From: Winslowiella toletana
GTDB lineage: Bacteria > Pseudomonadota > Gammaproteobacteria > Enterobacterales > Enterobacteriaceae
Reading direction: 5' to 3'
Assembly (NCBI RefSeq): GCF_017875465.1
Contig: NZ_JAGGMQ010000001.1
Span: 2,790,001 to 2,854,000 of the forward strand
Length of the DNA: 64,000 nucleotides
Shown in pieces: positions 8,545 through 16,473 of the stretch; position 1 is the first letter of the stretch; every line of letters begins with the position of its first letter. Position numbers and translations under genes: made by a program. Below the pieces are notes generated by a model. That model saw only the letters and a list, made by a program, of their open reading frames with translations, made no database searches and was not told the DNA's origin.

Positions 8545-8940
8545 TTACTGGCTATCACAATGTAATGGGTAGTGGTAAACGCTGCGGCTGATATCCAGCA
8601 GACGACAGCTGCGCCGCGTACCGATTTCATAGGTATCCTGAAGGAAATTAACAGCCTGGCGCTTGTCATTGGTGGTAAAGAAGTGCTTGAGAACGCTCTG
8701 CAGCATCTCTTTATCGGCGCTCAACATCTGCACTTCGCGCTCCACAGCTTGTAATTTTTCCTCTAACTCTTTGATTTTCCTGCCATCTTCTGAAGAGAGA
8801 CCCGCGTATTTCTTTTTCCAGCTATAGAATGTTGCCTCGGAGATCCCCAGCTCATCACAGATCTCCTTAACCTTAACGCCACATTCTGAAGCTTTAATAG
8901 CACTGGTGATTTGCTCTTCGCTATATCGTGACTTTCTCAT
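8545..8940 (-). pseudogene. IS3-family transposase remnant (OrfA plus start of OrfB)
   Basis: The first 88 or so residues are an IS3-family OrfA. It has a helix-turn-helix (MRKSRYSEEQITSAIK, then LGISEATFYSWKKKYAG) and a leucine-rich coiled coil (KIKELEEKLQAVEREVQML). The frame runs on without a stop into the opening of OrfB (RRSCRLLDISRSVYHY). It then breaks off at residue 131. The rest of OrfB, with the DDE catalytic core of roughly 250 residues, is absent, so the element cannot transpose. AAAGGA precedes the ATG. The promoter-side end may lie near 9001-9010, where the minus strand reads TGAACAGTGCCAGAG, beginning TGA like IS3-family termini. That boundary is inferred. Confidence 0.75.
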
Positions 8941-9494
8941 AAATGCATTTTCCTTTCTAAAGTATTAATGATTGAGATTAACCGCAATTAACTCTGGCAC
9001 TGTTCATCCAGAATATATCTGCAGTGTTTTTAAGTACGAGATTTGAATTGCAAGGGTTAAGTTAAATTATCTTTTAGAAATAGCATCATGGGAATAGTCT
9101 TATTTTTTATTAATTGAGTTTGGATGACTTTCGAGAAAGGGTTTTTTGATATAGATTCGTTCCATGCCAATCGGGAAAGCGCATTCAAAGCGTGAGTGGT
9201 TTTAGCAGCAGCATTTTCAGTCGAATAATCGATTACACACTGAAAAATAAATACAACCATTTTGTGAAATCGTTTACATAACGGAGCCGCTACTGGCCCA
9301 AAATTAATCAGAGTCAACCCAGGGTAATTCTTAGATAAATTTCATTCCCAATGTTTTGGCGGAGTTTATACAGTGGTTGTTTTTAATAATAATCAGGTGC
9401 CTTTTTTCGCCAGCATGCGTTTTGTGAAATTGTCAATTGTGGACAAGGATGTGTTGTATTAAGTGGTTTTTTTGGAAACACAAAGGATGAGTCG
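8941..9494. other. Non-coding stretch upstream of flippase gene
   Basis: These 554 bases hold the upstream end of the IS remnant and then AT-rich DNA leading to the flippase. An 86-codon minus frame (9057-9317) starts with TTG, lacks a ribosome site and matches nothing I know. The flippase promoter presumably lies in 9300-9480. Nothing else can be supported. Confidence 0.4.
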
Positions 9495-10751
9495 ATGAAA
9501 TTCAGCGTAATGTCAAATGCCGTCTGGATGATGTCAGAAAAAATTGTTTCTGTTTTTGGCGTAATATTTGTGACGTCTTACGTCGCCAAGTCTTTTGGAC
9601 CCGCGGTTTTCGGCCAGATAGCATTTTCCGCCTCGTTGTTTTCGGTGGTGCAAACGGTGGCTATTTTTGGTACTGAGACTATCCTGTTCAAGCGCATCAG
9701 CAAAAGCGCGCAGAAAGGCGTAAAGCTGATGGCGGTGGCAAAAAAAATGCGCATCACCATTTTTATGCTGCTGTCGGTTCCGGTGCTGGCTTACGTCTGG
9801 TACGCCATGCAGGAAAATTTTGTGGCTTTTGCGATCGCCTCTTTTCTGGCGGCGCTGTTTGTCACCCAGGATACGTTTAGTGTCTATAACAATGCGCGGC
9901 TGGCTTCGCGGCTGAATACGATGGCGAATGCGACGGGAATGACCTTAAGTTTCGCGCTGAGTTTTTTAATCGCCTGGTTCAAAATGAATCCGCTATTTCT
10001 GACGCTGTCAATTGTTTCGGTAACGCTGGTGCCTTATCTGATTAAACGTAATGTGTTTTATCAGAGCCATCTGGATATTGCACCACCGAGACATAAAAGA
10101 AAAAAATATTTACGTTATTTGCTGTATGCCGGTCTGCCGTTGGCCATTTCCAGCATATTTATTTCGATTCAGGTAAAAATGGCGCAATTCTTTTTAGTTG
10201 GCGTCGGTTCCTCACAGGATCTCGGCCTGTTTGCAGCGGCAAACACGGTTTCTGCTTCATGGATATTTATTCCTGTAGCGATTATTACATCATGCTTTAC
10301 GGAGATTTTCAGAGAACGTTCTGACGTCGCGTTTAAGCTGGCCGCAAGGCTGCATGGTTATGTTATGGCTGTATCATTGCTGATGCTTCTGCTCGTTACG
10401 GTTTATGGCGAAAAGCTCATCATCACACTTTATGGGCAAGACTACACACAATCAGGAAGTCTCGTTACGTTATTGTCGATAGCAACCTGCTTTTCGGCTA
10501 TGGGGACGGTGGCCTACCGTTACATGGTGAAAGAGGGGGGATTTAACTATCTGCTGAAGAAAATTATCAGCCTGATGGTTATCAGCCTTCCCACTTCATA
10601 TCTGTTAATTCAATCTTTTGGCTTAATGGGTGCGGCGTGGAGTGTTTTTATCACTGAGTTATTATCCCTGACCGTAATGAATTACTTCTTTAAAAATGGC
10701 GTCATCAAAAAAATACAAGTTTCCTCACTCAACTACAAAACCTACAGATGA
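9495..10751 (+). CDS. Oligosaccharide flippase (Wzx-like, MOP superfamily)
   Basis: This 418-residue integral membrane protein has about 12 helices. The flippase-type opening is SNAVWMMSEKIVSVFGVIFVTSYVAKSFGPAVFGQ, in which the FGP..FG turn after helix 1 is characteristic. A second half follows (YLLYAGLPLAISSIFISIQVKMAQFFLVG). Family members move lipid-linked sugar units from the cytoplasmic to the periplasmic side of the inner membrane. AAGGA precedes the ATG. It is followed eight bases later by the ATP-grasp gene, so both are probably co-transcribed. No glycosyltransferase, Wzy or Wzz gene is nearby, which is odd for a polysaccharide locus. The DNA is AT-richer than the backbone, suggesting transfer. 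Confidence 0.82.
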   Translation: MKFSVMSNAVWMMSEKIVSVFGVIFVTSYVAKSFGPAVFGQIAFSASLFSVVQTVAIFGTETILFKRISKSAQKGVKLMAVAKKMRITIFMLLSVPVLAYVWYAMQENFVAFAIASFLAALFVTQDTFSVYNNARLASRLNTMANATGMTLSFALSFLIAWFKMNPLFLTLSIVSVTLVPYLIKRNVFYQSHLDIAPPRHKRKKYLRYLLYAGLPLAISSIFISIQVKMAQFFLVGVGSSQDLGLFAAANTVSASWIFIPVAIITSCFTEIFRERSDVAFKLAARLHGYVMAVSLLMLLLVTVYGEKLIITLYGQDYTQSGSLVTLLSIATCFSAMGTVAYRYMVKEGGFNYLLKKIISLMVISLPTSYLLIQSFGLMGAAWSVFITELLSLTVMNYFFKNGVIKKIQVSSLNYKTYR

Positions 10752-10759
10752 GGTGAAAA

Positions 10760-11710
10760 ATGTTGAAGTTTAAAGATGAATTACGAAGAAGCGTCAAGTA
10801 CTTCATCAAGAAAATGCCGTGGGCATACCAGGACAGGATTCATTATTTTCATAAATTTAAAAAATTGCCGAATATACGTGAACCTAAGTTATTTAATGAA
10901 AAAGTGCTGTATCGCAAGTTTATAAATGGAGATTATATTCGTTACGGAAGACTGTCTGATAAATTTTTGGTGCGCGATTATATCGCCAGCACTATTGGTG
11001 ATGAATATTTGGTGCCGTTAGTTTATGAAACTGACGATCCGACTACACTGCTCAGCTTAACATCTTTGAAGGGCACCGTGATTAAACCGAACCATGGTTC
11101 AAACATGGTGGATATTTTGCTGGAAGAGCCAGATTGCCTGCAGAAGCAGCTGATTGTTAATCGTTGTGTTGAATGGCTGCGCAAAGATTTCTCCAGCGAA
11201 GCGCGTGAGATTCACTATCGCTATATCCGGCCACGTATTCTGGTCGAGAAGTACATCGGTGATGGCAAGTCGGCGCCCGTTGATTACAAGTTTCATATGT
11301 TTAACAAGAAAGATGGATCTTTCGAATATGTGTTGCAGGTGATCTACAACCGCAGTATGCCGGCGCTGTCGATGAATTTTTACGTGAATAATCTGAGCGA
11401 TGCGTTTCATAAGATTCGCGACACCGGGCTGGATATTGCCGCGGATATGCAGTCACTGGCGCAGGCGCTGGAGCTCAGTAAAAAGCTGGCGTCAGATTTC
11501 GATTACGTACGTGTCGACTGGTATATCAACGAAGGGCATGTTTACTTTGGCGAGCTTACCTTTACGCCAGGGGCAGGGCTGGTGACTGGCCTTGACCGCG
11601 GGCTGGATAAGATGATGGGCGCGATGTGGATTCAGGACAGCCTTCAGCCGCTGCGTCCGGATGCGGTGGTGCAGGATGTTGCTATTCCGGCCATGCTGAA
11701 AAAAATATAA
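10760..11710 (+). CDS. TupA-like ATP-grasp protein
   Basis: The 316-residue protein matches the TupA-like ATP-grasp group often found in capsule and exopolysaccharide clusters. The N-terminal lead FHKFKKLPNIREPKLFNEKVLYRK is typical of that group. The nucleotide-binding region includes GTVIKPNHGSNM and RPRILVEKYI. Late catalytic/metal residues lie in VDWYINEGHVYFGELTFTPGAG, the ELTF.P.aG signature. Such enzymes probably ligate amino acids or other carboxylates to sugars, but most are uncharacterised. GAGGTG lies just before the ATG, and the stop of the flippase is eight bases upstream. It is likely to modify the glycan handled by the flippase. Confidence 0.8.
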   Translation: MLKFKDELRRSVKYFIKKMPWAYQDRIHYFHKFKKLPNIREPKLFNEKVLYRKFINGDYIRYGRLSDKFLVRDYIASTIGDEYLVPLVYETDDPTTLLSLTSLKGTVIKPNHGSNMVDILLEEPDCLQKQLIVNRCVEWLRKDFSSEAREIHYRYIRPRILVEKYIGDGKSAPVDYKFHMFNKKDGSFEYVLQVIYNRSMPALSMNFYVNNLSDAFHKIRDTGLDIAADMQSLAQALELSKKLASDFDYVRVDWYINEGHVYFGELTFTPGAGLVTGLDRGLDKMMGAMWIQDSLQPLRPDAVVQDVAIPAMLKKI

Positions 11711-11734
11711 CGGTGAAGTAAGTGCGGGATGGGA

Positions 11735-11763
11735 AATGCGGGCGGTGTGTGGCCCGCATTTTT
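11735..11763 (+). terminator. Intrinsic terminator of the flippase/ATP-grasp operon
   Basis: A perfect 9-bp stem (AATGCGGGC with GCCCGCATT, 8-base loop) runs into TTTTT. This is a convincing rho-independent terminator 25 bases after the ATP-grasp stop. It may also serve the convergent yjcB gene. Confidence 0.85.
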
Positions 11764-11772
11764 GCTGCAGAG

Positions 11773-12054
11773 TTATGGCAGCAGAATATTATCAGGCTGA
11801 TGACTCATCACATCAATAAACACATCTTTGGTCACCTGCCATGCATAGTTCAGGTTATCCACGCTTAACGTGATACCCAGCAGGCCGGTAACAAACCAGC
11901 AGGACATACCAATACCCACGCCGCTAAATACAAATGCCATGGCGTTACGGCTGCTCTGACGGCATTTAATCTTAAAGGTGCTGGCGAAAAACATCATCAC
12001 TGCGCTCAGCAGTTCCCAACGCATCAGTACAACACTTGCGGCAATGGTACCCAT
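11773..12054 (-). CDS. yjcB: YjcB family small membrane protein
   Basis: This protein of 93 residues closely resembles YjcB of E. coli, which has the same length. The shared core is VVLMRWELLSAVMMFFASTFKIKCR, followed by a second hydrophobic segment ending GLLGITL. Two or three membrane helices are likely; the function is unknown in all relatives. The frame is open 18 codons further upstream, but the ATG at 12054 gives the family length and has AGAGG nine bases before it. In E. coli it also lies next to a cyclic-di-GMP gene and soxS, which fits the order here. Confidence 0.82.
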   Translation of the reverse strand: MGTIAASVVLMRWELLSAVMMFFASTFKIKCRQSSRNAMAFVFSGVGIGMSCWFVTGLLGITLSVDNLNYAWQVTKDVFIDVMSHQPDNILLP

Positions 12055-12168
12055 CAAACAAACCTCTTCACTCGATATCTGATATGCCCTGACGAATAAT
12101 GGCATCACTATCCGGTGTTGAGGAATGGTCAGGGAAGCTTCTCAACCCACTGACCCGCAGGTCAATTG

Positions 12169-12184
12169 TGTGATGTGGATCACA
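12169..12184. promoter_or_regulatory. CRP (cAMP receptor protein) binding site
   Basis: TGTGATGTGGATCACA carries both consensus half-sites, TGTGA and TCACA, with the correct 6-base spacer. It lies 115 bases upstream of the yjcB start and about 730 bases from the small ORFs and cyclase on the other side. Which direction it serves is not known; yjcB is closer. Confidence 0.75.
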
Positions 12185-12880
12185 TTATATCATTGGGTTT
12201 TAAAAATTGAACAAAATTTACACTTGGTATGGTAGTTCTGTTGCCGGATGCTGCCGTCATCACCACGGGGGAAGGAAAACTCTTAATTTTCCTTGCGCAA
12301 ACTGTTTTGCCATCAGCACAGGCTATTTATCCTCTCCGCTACGCGGTAATTAATTGCAGATGAATAACGGGTTAATCCGGCTACTAATTTAGCACCGGTT
12401 TTTATATGAAATTAGCCGTTTTGTCTGCATGGCGACTGTCAGATATGAGTAAGTTTACTGAAGTAAACACTGATAAGTTACACTGATTCCTTTTTAAGGA
12501 AAAAAGAAAACTTAAGCTAAATATTTTATATTATATCTTATAAATCATACAGTTGATTTAAAGTAATTAGGTTAACTTTTTCGCATTTGAGATAAGCCGG
12601 GAAACTTTTCGGCGGGGTTATTGCTGGCAAATCAATCTATTTAAGATGAATCTTACCTACGAAAAAGTTGTACTATTTACCAATTGGTTGTAGAGTTTTC
12701 TGCCTGGTAGATGTCATCAAGTCTTATTCTGATTTTATTATCAGAATGAGCTTTCTATTATTAAAAAAGTAATCGTGAATTAACAATAAATCGGCCTGGC
12801 CGAACATTAGAACAGTATCGAATACCGTGGAGTATTTATGTTTACTTATGTTCTTTATTGGCAATACCTTTTACACCACC
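12185..12880. other. Long AT-rich intergenic region with inverted repeats
   Basis: There is no convincing gene for about 700 bases. It holds several short inverted repeats: AAGGAAAA/TTTTCCTT (12272-12294), TTCCTT/AAGGAA (12487-12501) and ATTCTGA/TCAGAAT (12726-12747). These may be operators or 5'-UTR structures of the transcript leading to the diguanylate cyclase. The length is large for this otherwise compact backbone. Confidence 0.45.
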
Positions 12881-12895
12881 AGGAGGGCGGCAACC

Positions 12896-12940
12896 ATGGC
12901 TCACCTGATTTATCTCGCAGCAGACCACAAATATAATTGA
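12896..12940 (+). CDS. Possible 14-residue leader peptide
   Basis: A strong ribosome site (AGGAGG at 12881-12886) stands nine bases before an ATG that opens MAHLIYLAADHKYN and stops at TGA 12938-12940. The TGA overlaps the ATG of the next small frame (TGATG). This is the standard geometry of translational coupling and suggests the peptide is translated to feed ribosomes to the downstream frame. There is no known family. Confidence 0.35.
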   Translation: MAHLIYLAADHKYN

Positions 12941-13086
12941 TGGTCACAAGGTTGAGCCGCGCCATCCTGGTTTGCGCCTCAGCCCCTGAAGACCTTGTCA
13001 GTCAATATCACTCTGCCCTGATTGCGGGGAAACAGGCGACAGCCGTACAGATGATATTGTCAGAGGGTCATCGCTGGAGCAGTTAA
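12940..13086 (+). CDS. Small ORF (48 aa) coupled to leader, upstream of cyclase
   Basis: The frame reads MVTRLSRAILVCASAPEDL and continues SQYHSALIAGKQATAVQMIL to a TAA 38 bases before the cyclase start. The C-terminal part looks like an amphipathic helical segment. The opening is too short to be a secure signal peptide. Its start overlaps the stop of a 14-codon frame that has a very strong ribosome site. I do not recognise the family. A role in controlling the cyclase would fit its position only. Confidence 0.38.
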   Translation: MVTRLSRAILVCASAPEDLVSQYHSALIAGKQATAVQMILSEGHRWSS

Positions 13087-13123
13087 GCGCGCGGGTTATT
13101 GCGCGCCAGCCAGGCAGGACACG

Positions 13124-14428
13124 ATGATGGTTAAACGTAATCCGCAAGTCAGCTATGTGGTTGAGCCGAACCGACGCAGGCTGCCAACGCTGCGTCAGTC
13201 GCTACAGCGTATTCATATAGTGATTATCCTGGTTTCGTTGCTGATCTCGGGGGCTTCGCTATCGACGCTTTCGCTGTTCGCGCTGCGCAACTATGCCGAA
13301 AATAATCTGCAACTGGTGGCTTCGACCATCAGCTTTAGCGCCCAGCCTGCCGTGCTGTTTAATGACCGCAATAAGGCCAGCGATGTGCTGAAGGTGCTGG
13401 GTAAACGCGGGCAGTTTTCACAGGCCGCGATTTTTAATAGCAGCAATCAGCTGCTGGCCCGCTGGCAGTCACCAAATCATCAGGTGCAGAACAGCATTGA
13501 TGGCATGATTGCCCGCTGGTTGTTTCCCCAGCCGGTGAGCCTGCCAGTGATTTATAACCAGCGCGAAGTCGGGCGTGTGTCGATTACCGGCGACGCCAGC
13601 GTAGTGACGGCGTACATCTATCGCGCATTTGCCTGGCTGGGCGGCAGTTTGCTGATTACCGCGCTGGTAGCGGCTTATCTCTCCCAGCGGATGCACGCGG
13701 GAATTATCCAGGGCCTGCATAGTATTGCTTCCGTGGCACATGACGTACGTAAACGTCGTGCTTTCTCCCAACGGGTTCCTTCATCGGAGATCGCCGAGTT
13801 GAATAAATTAAGTCTGGATTTTAATGGTTTGTTAGACGAGCTGGCCGAGTGGCAGCGTCACATGACACGTGAAAACGCGGATCTGGCGCATCAGGCGGCG
13901 CATGATTCACTTACCGGCCTGCCTAACCGCGCGCAATTTGAACGTGCTTTAGCGCAGCAGTTCAGTCTGGATGACGCACGCAACAGTCTGGCCGTGCTGT
14001 TTATTGATGGCGATCGCTTTAAGCAGGTTAATGATACCTGGGGGCACGCCGCCGGCGATGCGGTGCTCGGCGCGACGGCTGAGCGTTTACGTGCGCATCT
14101 GCGTAAAGACGATCTGGTATCGCGCTTTGGCGGCGATGAGTTCGCTATTATGCTGACCAATGTCGAGTCTGCGGATCAGGCGGCGCAGGTGGCGCGTCAT
14201 ATTATGGCGGCGATGCTACAGCCGATAACTTTGCCGCAGGGTGAGAGTGTGCAGCAGTCGCTGAGCATTGGTATTGCCCTCGCGCCGCGTCATAGCACCC
14301 CACAGGCGCTGCTGGCGCAGGCCGATGCGGCGATGTATCACATTAAGCAACTGGGCGGCGGCTGGTATTTTTCGCCATCATGCTGGGAAGCGGGTGCGGA
14401 AAAGTCAGCTCGCGGACAAAACCACTGA
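13124..14428 (+). CDS. DgcN (YfiN)-like membrane diguanylate cyclase
   Basis: The 434-residue protein has the layout of E. coli DgcN. A membrane helix at about 29-55 precedes a periplasmic CHASE8-type sensor. A second helix follows at about 168-188, then a HAMP region (GLHSIASVAHDVRKRRAFSQRV) and the stretch LDFNGLLDELAEWQ. The C-terminal GGDEF domain follows. Its active site reads FGGDEF (336-340), and the product-inhibition site RKDD lies five residues before it. It should therefore be active in making cyclic di-GMP and subject to feedback. DgcN partners YfiR and YfiB are not nearby. E. coli has the phosphodiesterase gene pdeC at this place between yjcB and soxS, so opposite enzymes occupy the same position. 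Confidence 0.87.
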   Translation: MMVKRNPQVSYVVEPNRRRLPTLRQSLQRIHIVIILVSLLISGASLSTLSLFALRNYAENNLQLVASTISFSAQPAVLFNDRNKASDVLKVLGKRGQFSQAAIFNSSNQLLARWQSPNHQVQNSIDGMIARWLFPQPVSLPVIYNQREVGRVSITGDASVVTAYIYRAFAWLGGSLLITALVAAYLSQRMHAGIIQGLHSIASVAHDVRKRRAFSQRVPSSEIAELNKLSLDFNGLLDELAEWQRHMTRENADLAHQAAHDSLTGLPNRAQFERALAQQFSLDDARNSLAVLFIDGDRFKQVNDTWGHAAGDAVLGATAERLRAHLRKDDLVSRFGGDEFAIMLTNVESADQAAQVARHIMAAMLQPITLPQGESVQQSLSIGIALAPRHSTPQALLAQADAAMYHIKQLGGGWYFSPSCWEAGAEKSARGQNH

Positions 14429-14445
14429 TCCCCTGCGACAGGGGA
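14429..14445. terminator. Short hairpin between convergent cyclase and soxS
   Basis: TCCCCTG and CAGGGGA pair around CGA immediately after the cyclase stop codon and eight bases from the soxS stop. There is no T-run; it is a candidate bidirectional terminator only. Confidence 0.4.
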
Positions 14446-14452
14446 GAGCGGT

Positions 14453-14881
14453 TTAACTGACCGGACAGTATTCACCATGCATACGCTGGCTGTAGCTGGC
14501 GTAATGTTCACCACAGTCAAAACTCCAGTTCGCCGGGCGCTGCTGCATCGTTTGCCGACGCATATGATGGCGGTAAGCGGTTGGCGTTTGCGCAAACTGC
14601 CGACGAAATACCCGCGAAAAAGTCTGCTGCGAGTCATAGCCATACTGCATCGCAATATCAAATACCGGACGCTGGGTGTGGGATAGCGCTTCTGCTGCCA
14701 GCGTCAGGCGACGCTCACGAATGTATCCGCCCAACGTCTGTTTCGTCACTGAACGGAACATACGTTGCAGGTGCCACTTCGAATAACCCGATTTTGCCGC
14801 CACTTCATCAATCGACAGAGTTTTATCTAAATTCTGCTCAATCCAGTCAGTCAGTGTATGAATAATGTCGTTATGCATCAT
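14453..14881 (-). CDS. soxS: SoxS, superoxide-response AraC-type activator
   Basis: The first 107 residues match SoxS: DWIEQNLDKTLSIDEVAAKSGYSKWHLQR, then FDIAMQYGYDSQQTFSRVFRR and the end of the core near TAYRHHM. SoxS is a stand-alone DNA-binding protein that activates superoxide, drug-efflux and repair genes. It is divergent from soxR over a perfect SoxR box. AAGGA lies seven bases before the ATG at 14881; a second ATG follows immediately. Unusually, the protein has a C-terminal extension of about 35 residues (FDCGEHYASYSQRMHGEYC within it) beyond the E. coli length of 107. No frameshift is needed to produce it. Confidence 0.9.
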   Translation of the reverse strand: MMHNDIIHTLTDWIEQNLDKTLSIDEVAAKSGYSKWHLQRMFRSVTKQTLGGYIRERRLTLAAEALSHTQRPVFDIAMQYGYDSQQTFSRVFRRQFAQTPTAYRHHMRRQTMQQRPANWSFDCGEHYASYSQRMHGEYCPVS

Positions 14882-14942
14882 GACCTCATCCTTTATTTGT
14901 GAAATTTTGCGTTCGCCGTTCTGTTGGTGGAGGAGTATAATT

Positions 14943-14960
14943 CCTCAAGTTAACTTGAGG
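14943..14960. promoter_or_regulatory. SoxR-binding box of the soxS promoter
   Basis: CCTCAAGTTAACTTGAGG is a perfect 18-bp palindrome identical to the known SoxR operator core. It lies in the 90-base gap between divergent soxS and soxR. In E. coli it sits in the over-long spacer of the soxS promoter, which oxidised SoxR untwists to start transcription. Confidence 0.95.
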
Positions 14961-14971
14961 TAAAGCGCTAA

Positions 14972-15439
14972 ATGAAAAAAGATCGCAATAGTCAGAAAAC
15001 AGTTCTGACCCCCGGAGATGTGGCGAAACGTTGCGGTGTGGCGGTTTCGGCGCTGCACTTTTATGAGTCGAAGGGTTTAATCTCCAGTACGCGTAATGCC
15101 GGTAATCAGCGGCGCTACAACCGTGATGTGCTGCGCCGGGTGGCGATTATTAAAATCGCCCAACGTATCGGCATTCCGCTGGCAACGGTCGGCGACAGTC
15201 TGGGGAATGCGCCGGCGGATAAACGCATTTCGGTCAAAGCCTGGGCTGAGATGACTCAACAGTGGCGCTCGGAACTGGATAAGCGCATTGAAACGCTGAC
15301 GCGCCTGCGTGACCAGCTGGATGGTTGCATTGGTTGCGGCTGTCTGTCGATGAGGGATTGCCCGCTGCGTAACCCGGACGATCGGCTGTCATTGCAGGGA
15401 ACCGGGGCGATTCTGCTGGATCCGGAAATTGAGCGTTAG
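14972..15439 (+). CDS. soxR: SoxR, redox-sensing MerR-family activator
   Basis: A 155-residue MerR-type regulator. The winged helix is [26 protein letters not shown] with [14 protein letters not shown], followed by a dimerisation helix. The iron-sulfur motif is [12 protein letters not shown], with its Cys residues at 119, 122, 124 and 130, the same positions as in E. coli SoxR. The [2Fe-2S] cluster is oxidised by redox-cycling drugs or superoxide and switches on soxS. It is divergent from soxS across the SoxR box. A second GST gene follows 47 bases downstream. Confidence 0.95.
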   Translation: MKKDRNSQKTVLTPGDVAKRCGVAVSALHFYESKGLISSTRNAGNQRRYNRDVLRRVAIIKIAQRIGIPLATVGDSLGNAPADKRISVKAWAEMTQQWRSELDKRIETLTRLRDQLDGCIGCGCLSMRDCPLRNPDDRLSLQGTGAILLDPEIER

Positions 15440-15486
15440 CAGCAGGGTCTATACTGACAAACCGTCCCTGAACAAAAGGTTACCTT

Positions 15487-16149
15487 ATGATTACGGTTCA
15501 CCATCTGAATAACTCCCGCTCACAGCGTGTCCTCTGGCTGCTGGAAGAGCTGGAAGTCCCCTATCAGATCAAACGCTATCAGCGTGAAGAGAGCATGCTG
15601 GCGCCGGAAGCGTTAAAAAAAGTGCATCCGTTAGGTAAATCACCGGTGATTACCGATGAAAATCGCGTGATTGCTGAATCCGGGGCGATTATTGAGTATC
15701 TTGCCGGCAAATATGACAAAGAATATCGTCTGAAACTTTCTGATGTCGATGAGGAGCTTCAGTCTCGCTACTGGCTGCACTATGCCGAAGGCTCCTTAAT
15801 GCCGCTGCTGGTGATGAAACTGATCTTCAGCCGCATGGGGAAGCCGCCGGTGCCCTGGCTGCTACGTCCGGTGGGCGCCGCCTTTGGCAAAGGGGTGCAG
15901 AAGGGGTATCTCGATAAACAAATCGCGACACATCAACAGTTTATTGAGCAACATCTGGCGACGCATCCGTGGTTTGCCGGACAACATTTCAGTATTGCCG
16001 ATATCCAGATGAGCTTCCCCGTCCAGGCGCTGGCCACGCGTGGCGCCACTGAGCTACAGCCCCATACCCGCGGCTGGTTAGAGAAGATTCAGGCCCGTGC
16101 GGCATGGCATCGCGCCATTGCGCAGGGCGGCGAGCTGACGCTGAGCTGA
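15487..16149 (+). CDS. Glutathione S-transferase family protein
   Basis: This 220-residue two-domain GST is distinct from GstA. The N-terminal thioredoxin fold has Ser rather than Cys as the likely activating residue (HHLNNSRSQRVLWLLEELEVPYQ). LGKSPVITDENRVIAESGAIIEYLAGKY supplies the cis-Pro and gamma-Glu-binding Ser. The helical domain includes HFSIADIQMSFP. AAGG precedes the ATG. Its position just after soxR suggests a part in redox or electrophile defence, and it may share the soxR transcript. The substrate is unknown. Confidence 0.85.
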   Translation: MITVHHLNNSRSQRVLWLLEELEVPYQIKRYQREESMLAPEALKKVHPLGKSPVITDENRVIAESGAIIEYLAGKYDKEYRLKLSDVDEELQSRYWLHYAEGSLMPLLVMKLIFSRMGKPPVPWLLRPVGAAFGKGVQKGYLDKQIATHQQFIEQHLATHPWFAGQHFSIADIQMSFPVQALATRGATELQPHTRGWLEKIQARAAWHRAIAQGGELTLS

Positions 16150-16159
16150 ATGTTTTTAC

Positions 16160-16201
16160 GCCGTTGCGCAACAAAGGTTTCATCCCCCTCTGCGCAACGG
16201 C
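16160..16201. terminator. Hairpin after the second GST gene
   Basis: Perfect 11-bp arms (GCCGTTGCGCA and TGCGCAACGGC) are separated by a 20-base loop, beginning 11 bases after the GST stop codon. It is a plausible terminator or processing hairpin without a clear T-run. A small RNA cannot be excluded, since E. coli carries the sRNA SraL near soxR. Confidence 0.45.
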
Positions 16202-16379
16202 TTCTCTGTAAGAAAAACCTATTACCACGCGCTGTTTCTGATGCGTACAGTCAGATCTGCGCATGGGATAACCATGATCGCGTCAAGTCAGGGTTAAAAA
16301 GGGCATATCAGCGGCAAACAGCAGTTGAAAAAGCGCTATTAAAGGCAGGATAATCGTTTGCCTTTTTAGCTGGCCCTGT

Positions 16380-16395
16380 AAGTAAACGTTTGCCT
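16380..16395. promoter_or_regulatory. PurR operator upstream of ghxP
   Basis: AAGTAAACGTTTGCCT agrees with the purine-repressor consensus at 10 of 11 conserved positions (ANGCAANCGNTTNCNT). A weaker copy around TCGTTTGCCT lies at 16348-16363. Placement about 80 bases before the guanine/hypoxanthine permease start fits repression by PurR when purines are plentiful. No purR gene is in the window. Confidence 0.6.
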
Positions 16396-16473
16396 GCGCC
16401 ATTAAGTGCCAGACAGGGCCAGGATACATACAGCGCTTCACTCCATCATAAGAAATCTCAGGGGATATTCTCT

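Noticed and set aside
8545..8940. IS3-family element considered as a live insertion sequence
   Set aside because: The catalytic OrfB is missing beyond its first residues, and no matched terminal repeats could be identified.
9057..9317. 86-codon minus-strand frame upstream of the flippase
   Set aside because: It starts with TTG, has no ribosome site, shows no recognisable family and lies over the presumed flippase promoter side.
16390..16473. Upstream extension of ghxP to 16390
   Set aside because: It would overlap the PurR operator, and the 449-residue form equals the E. coli protein.
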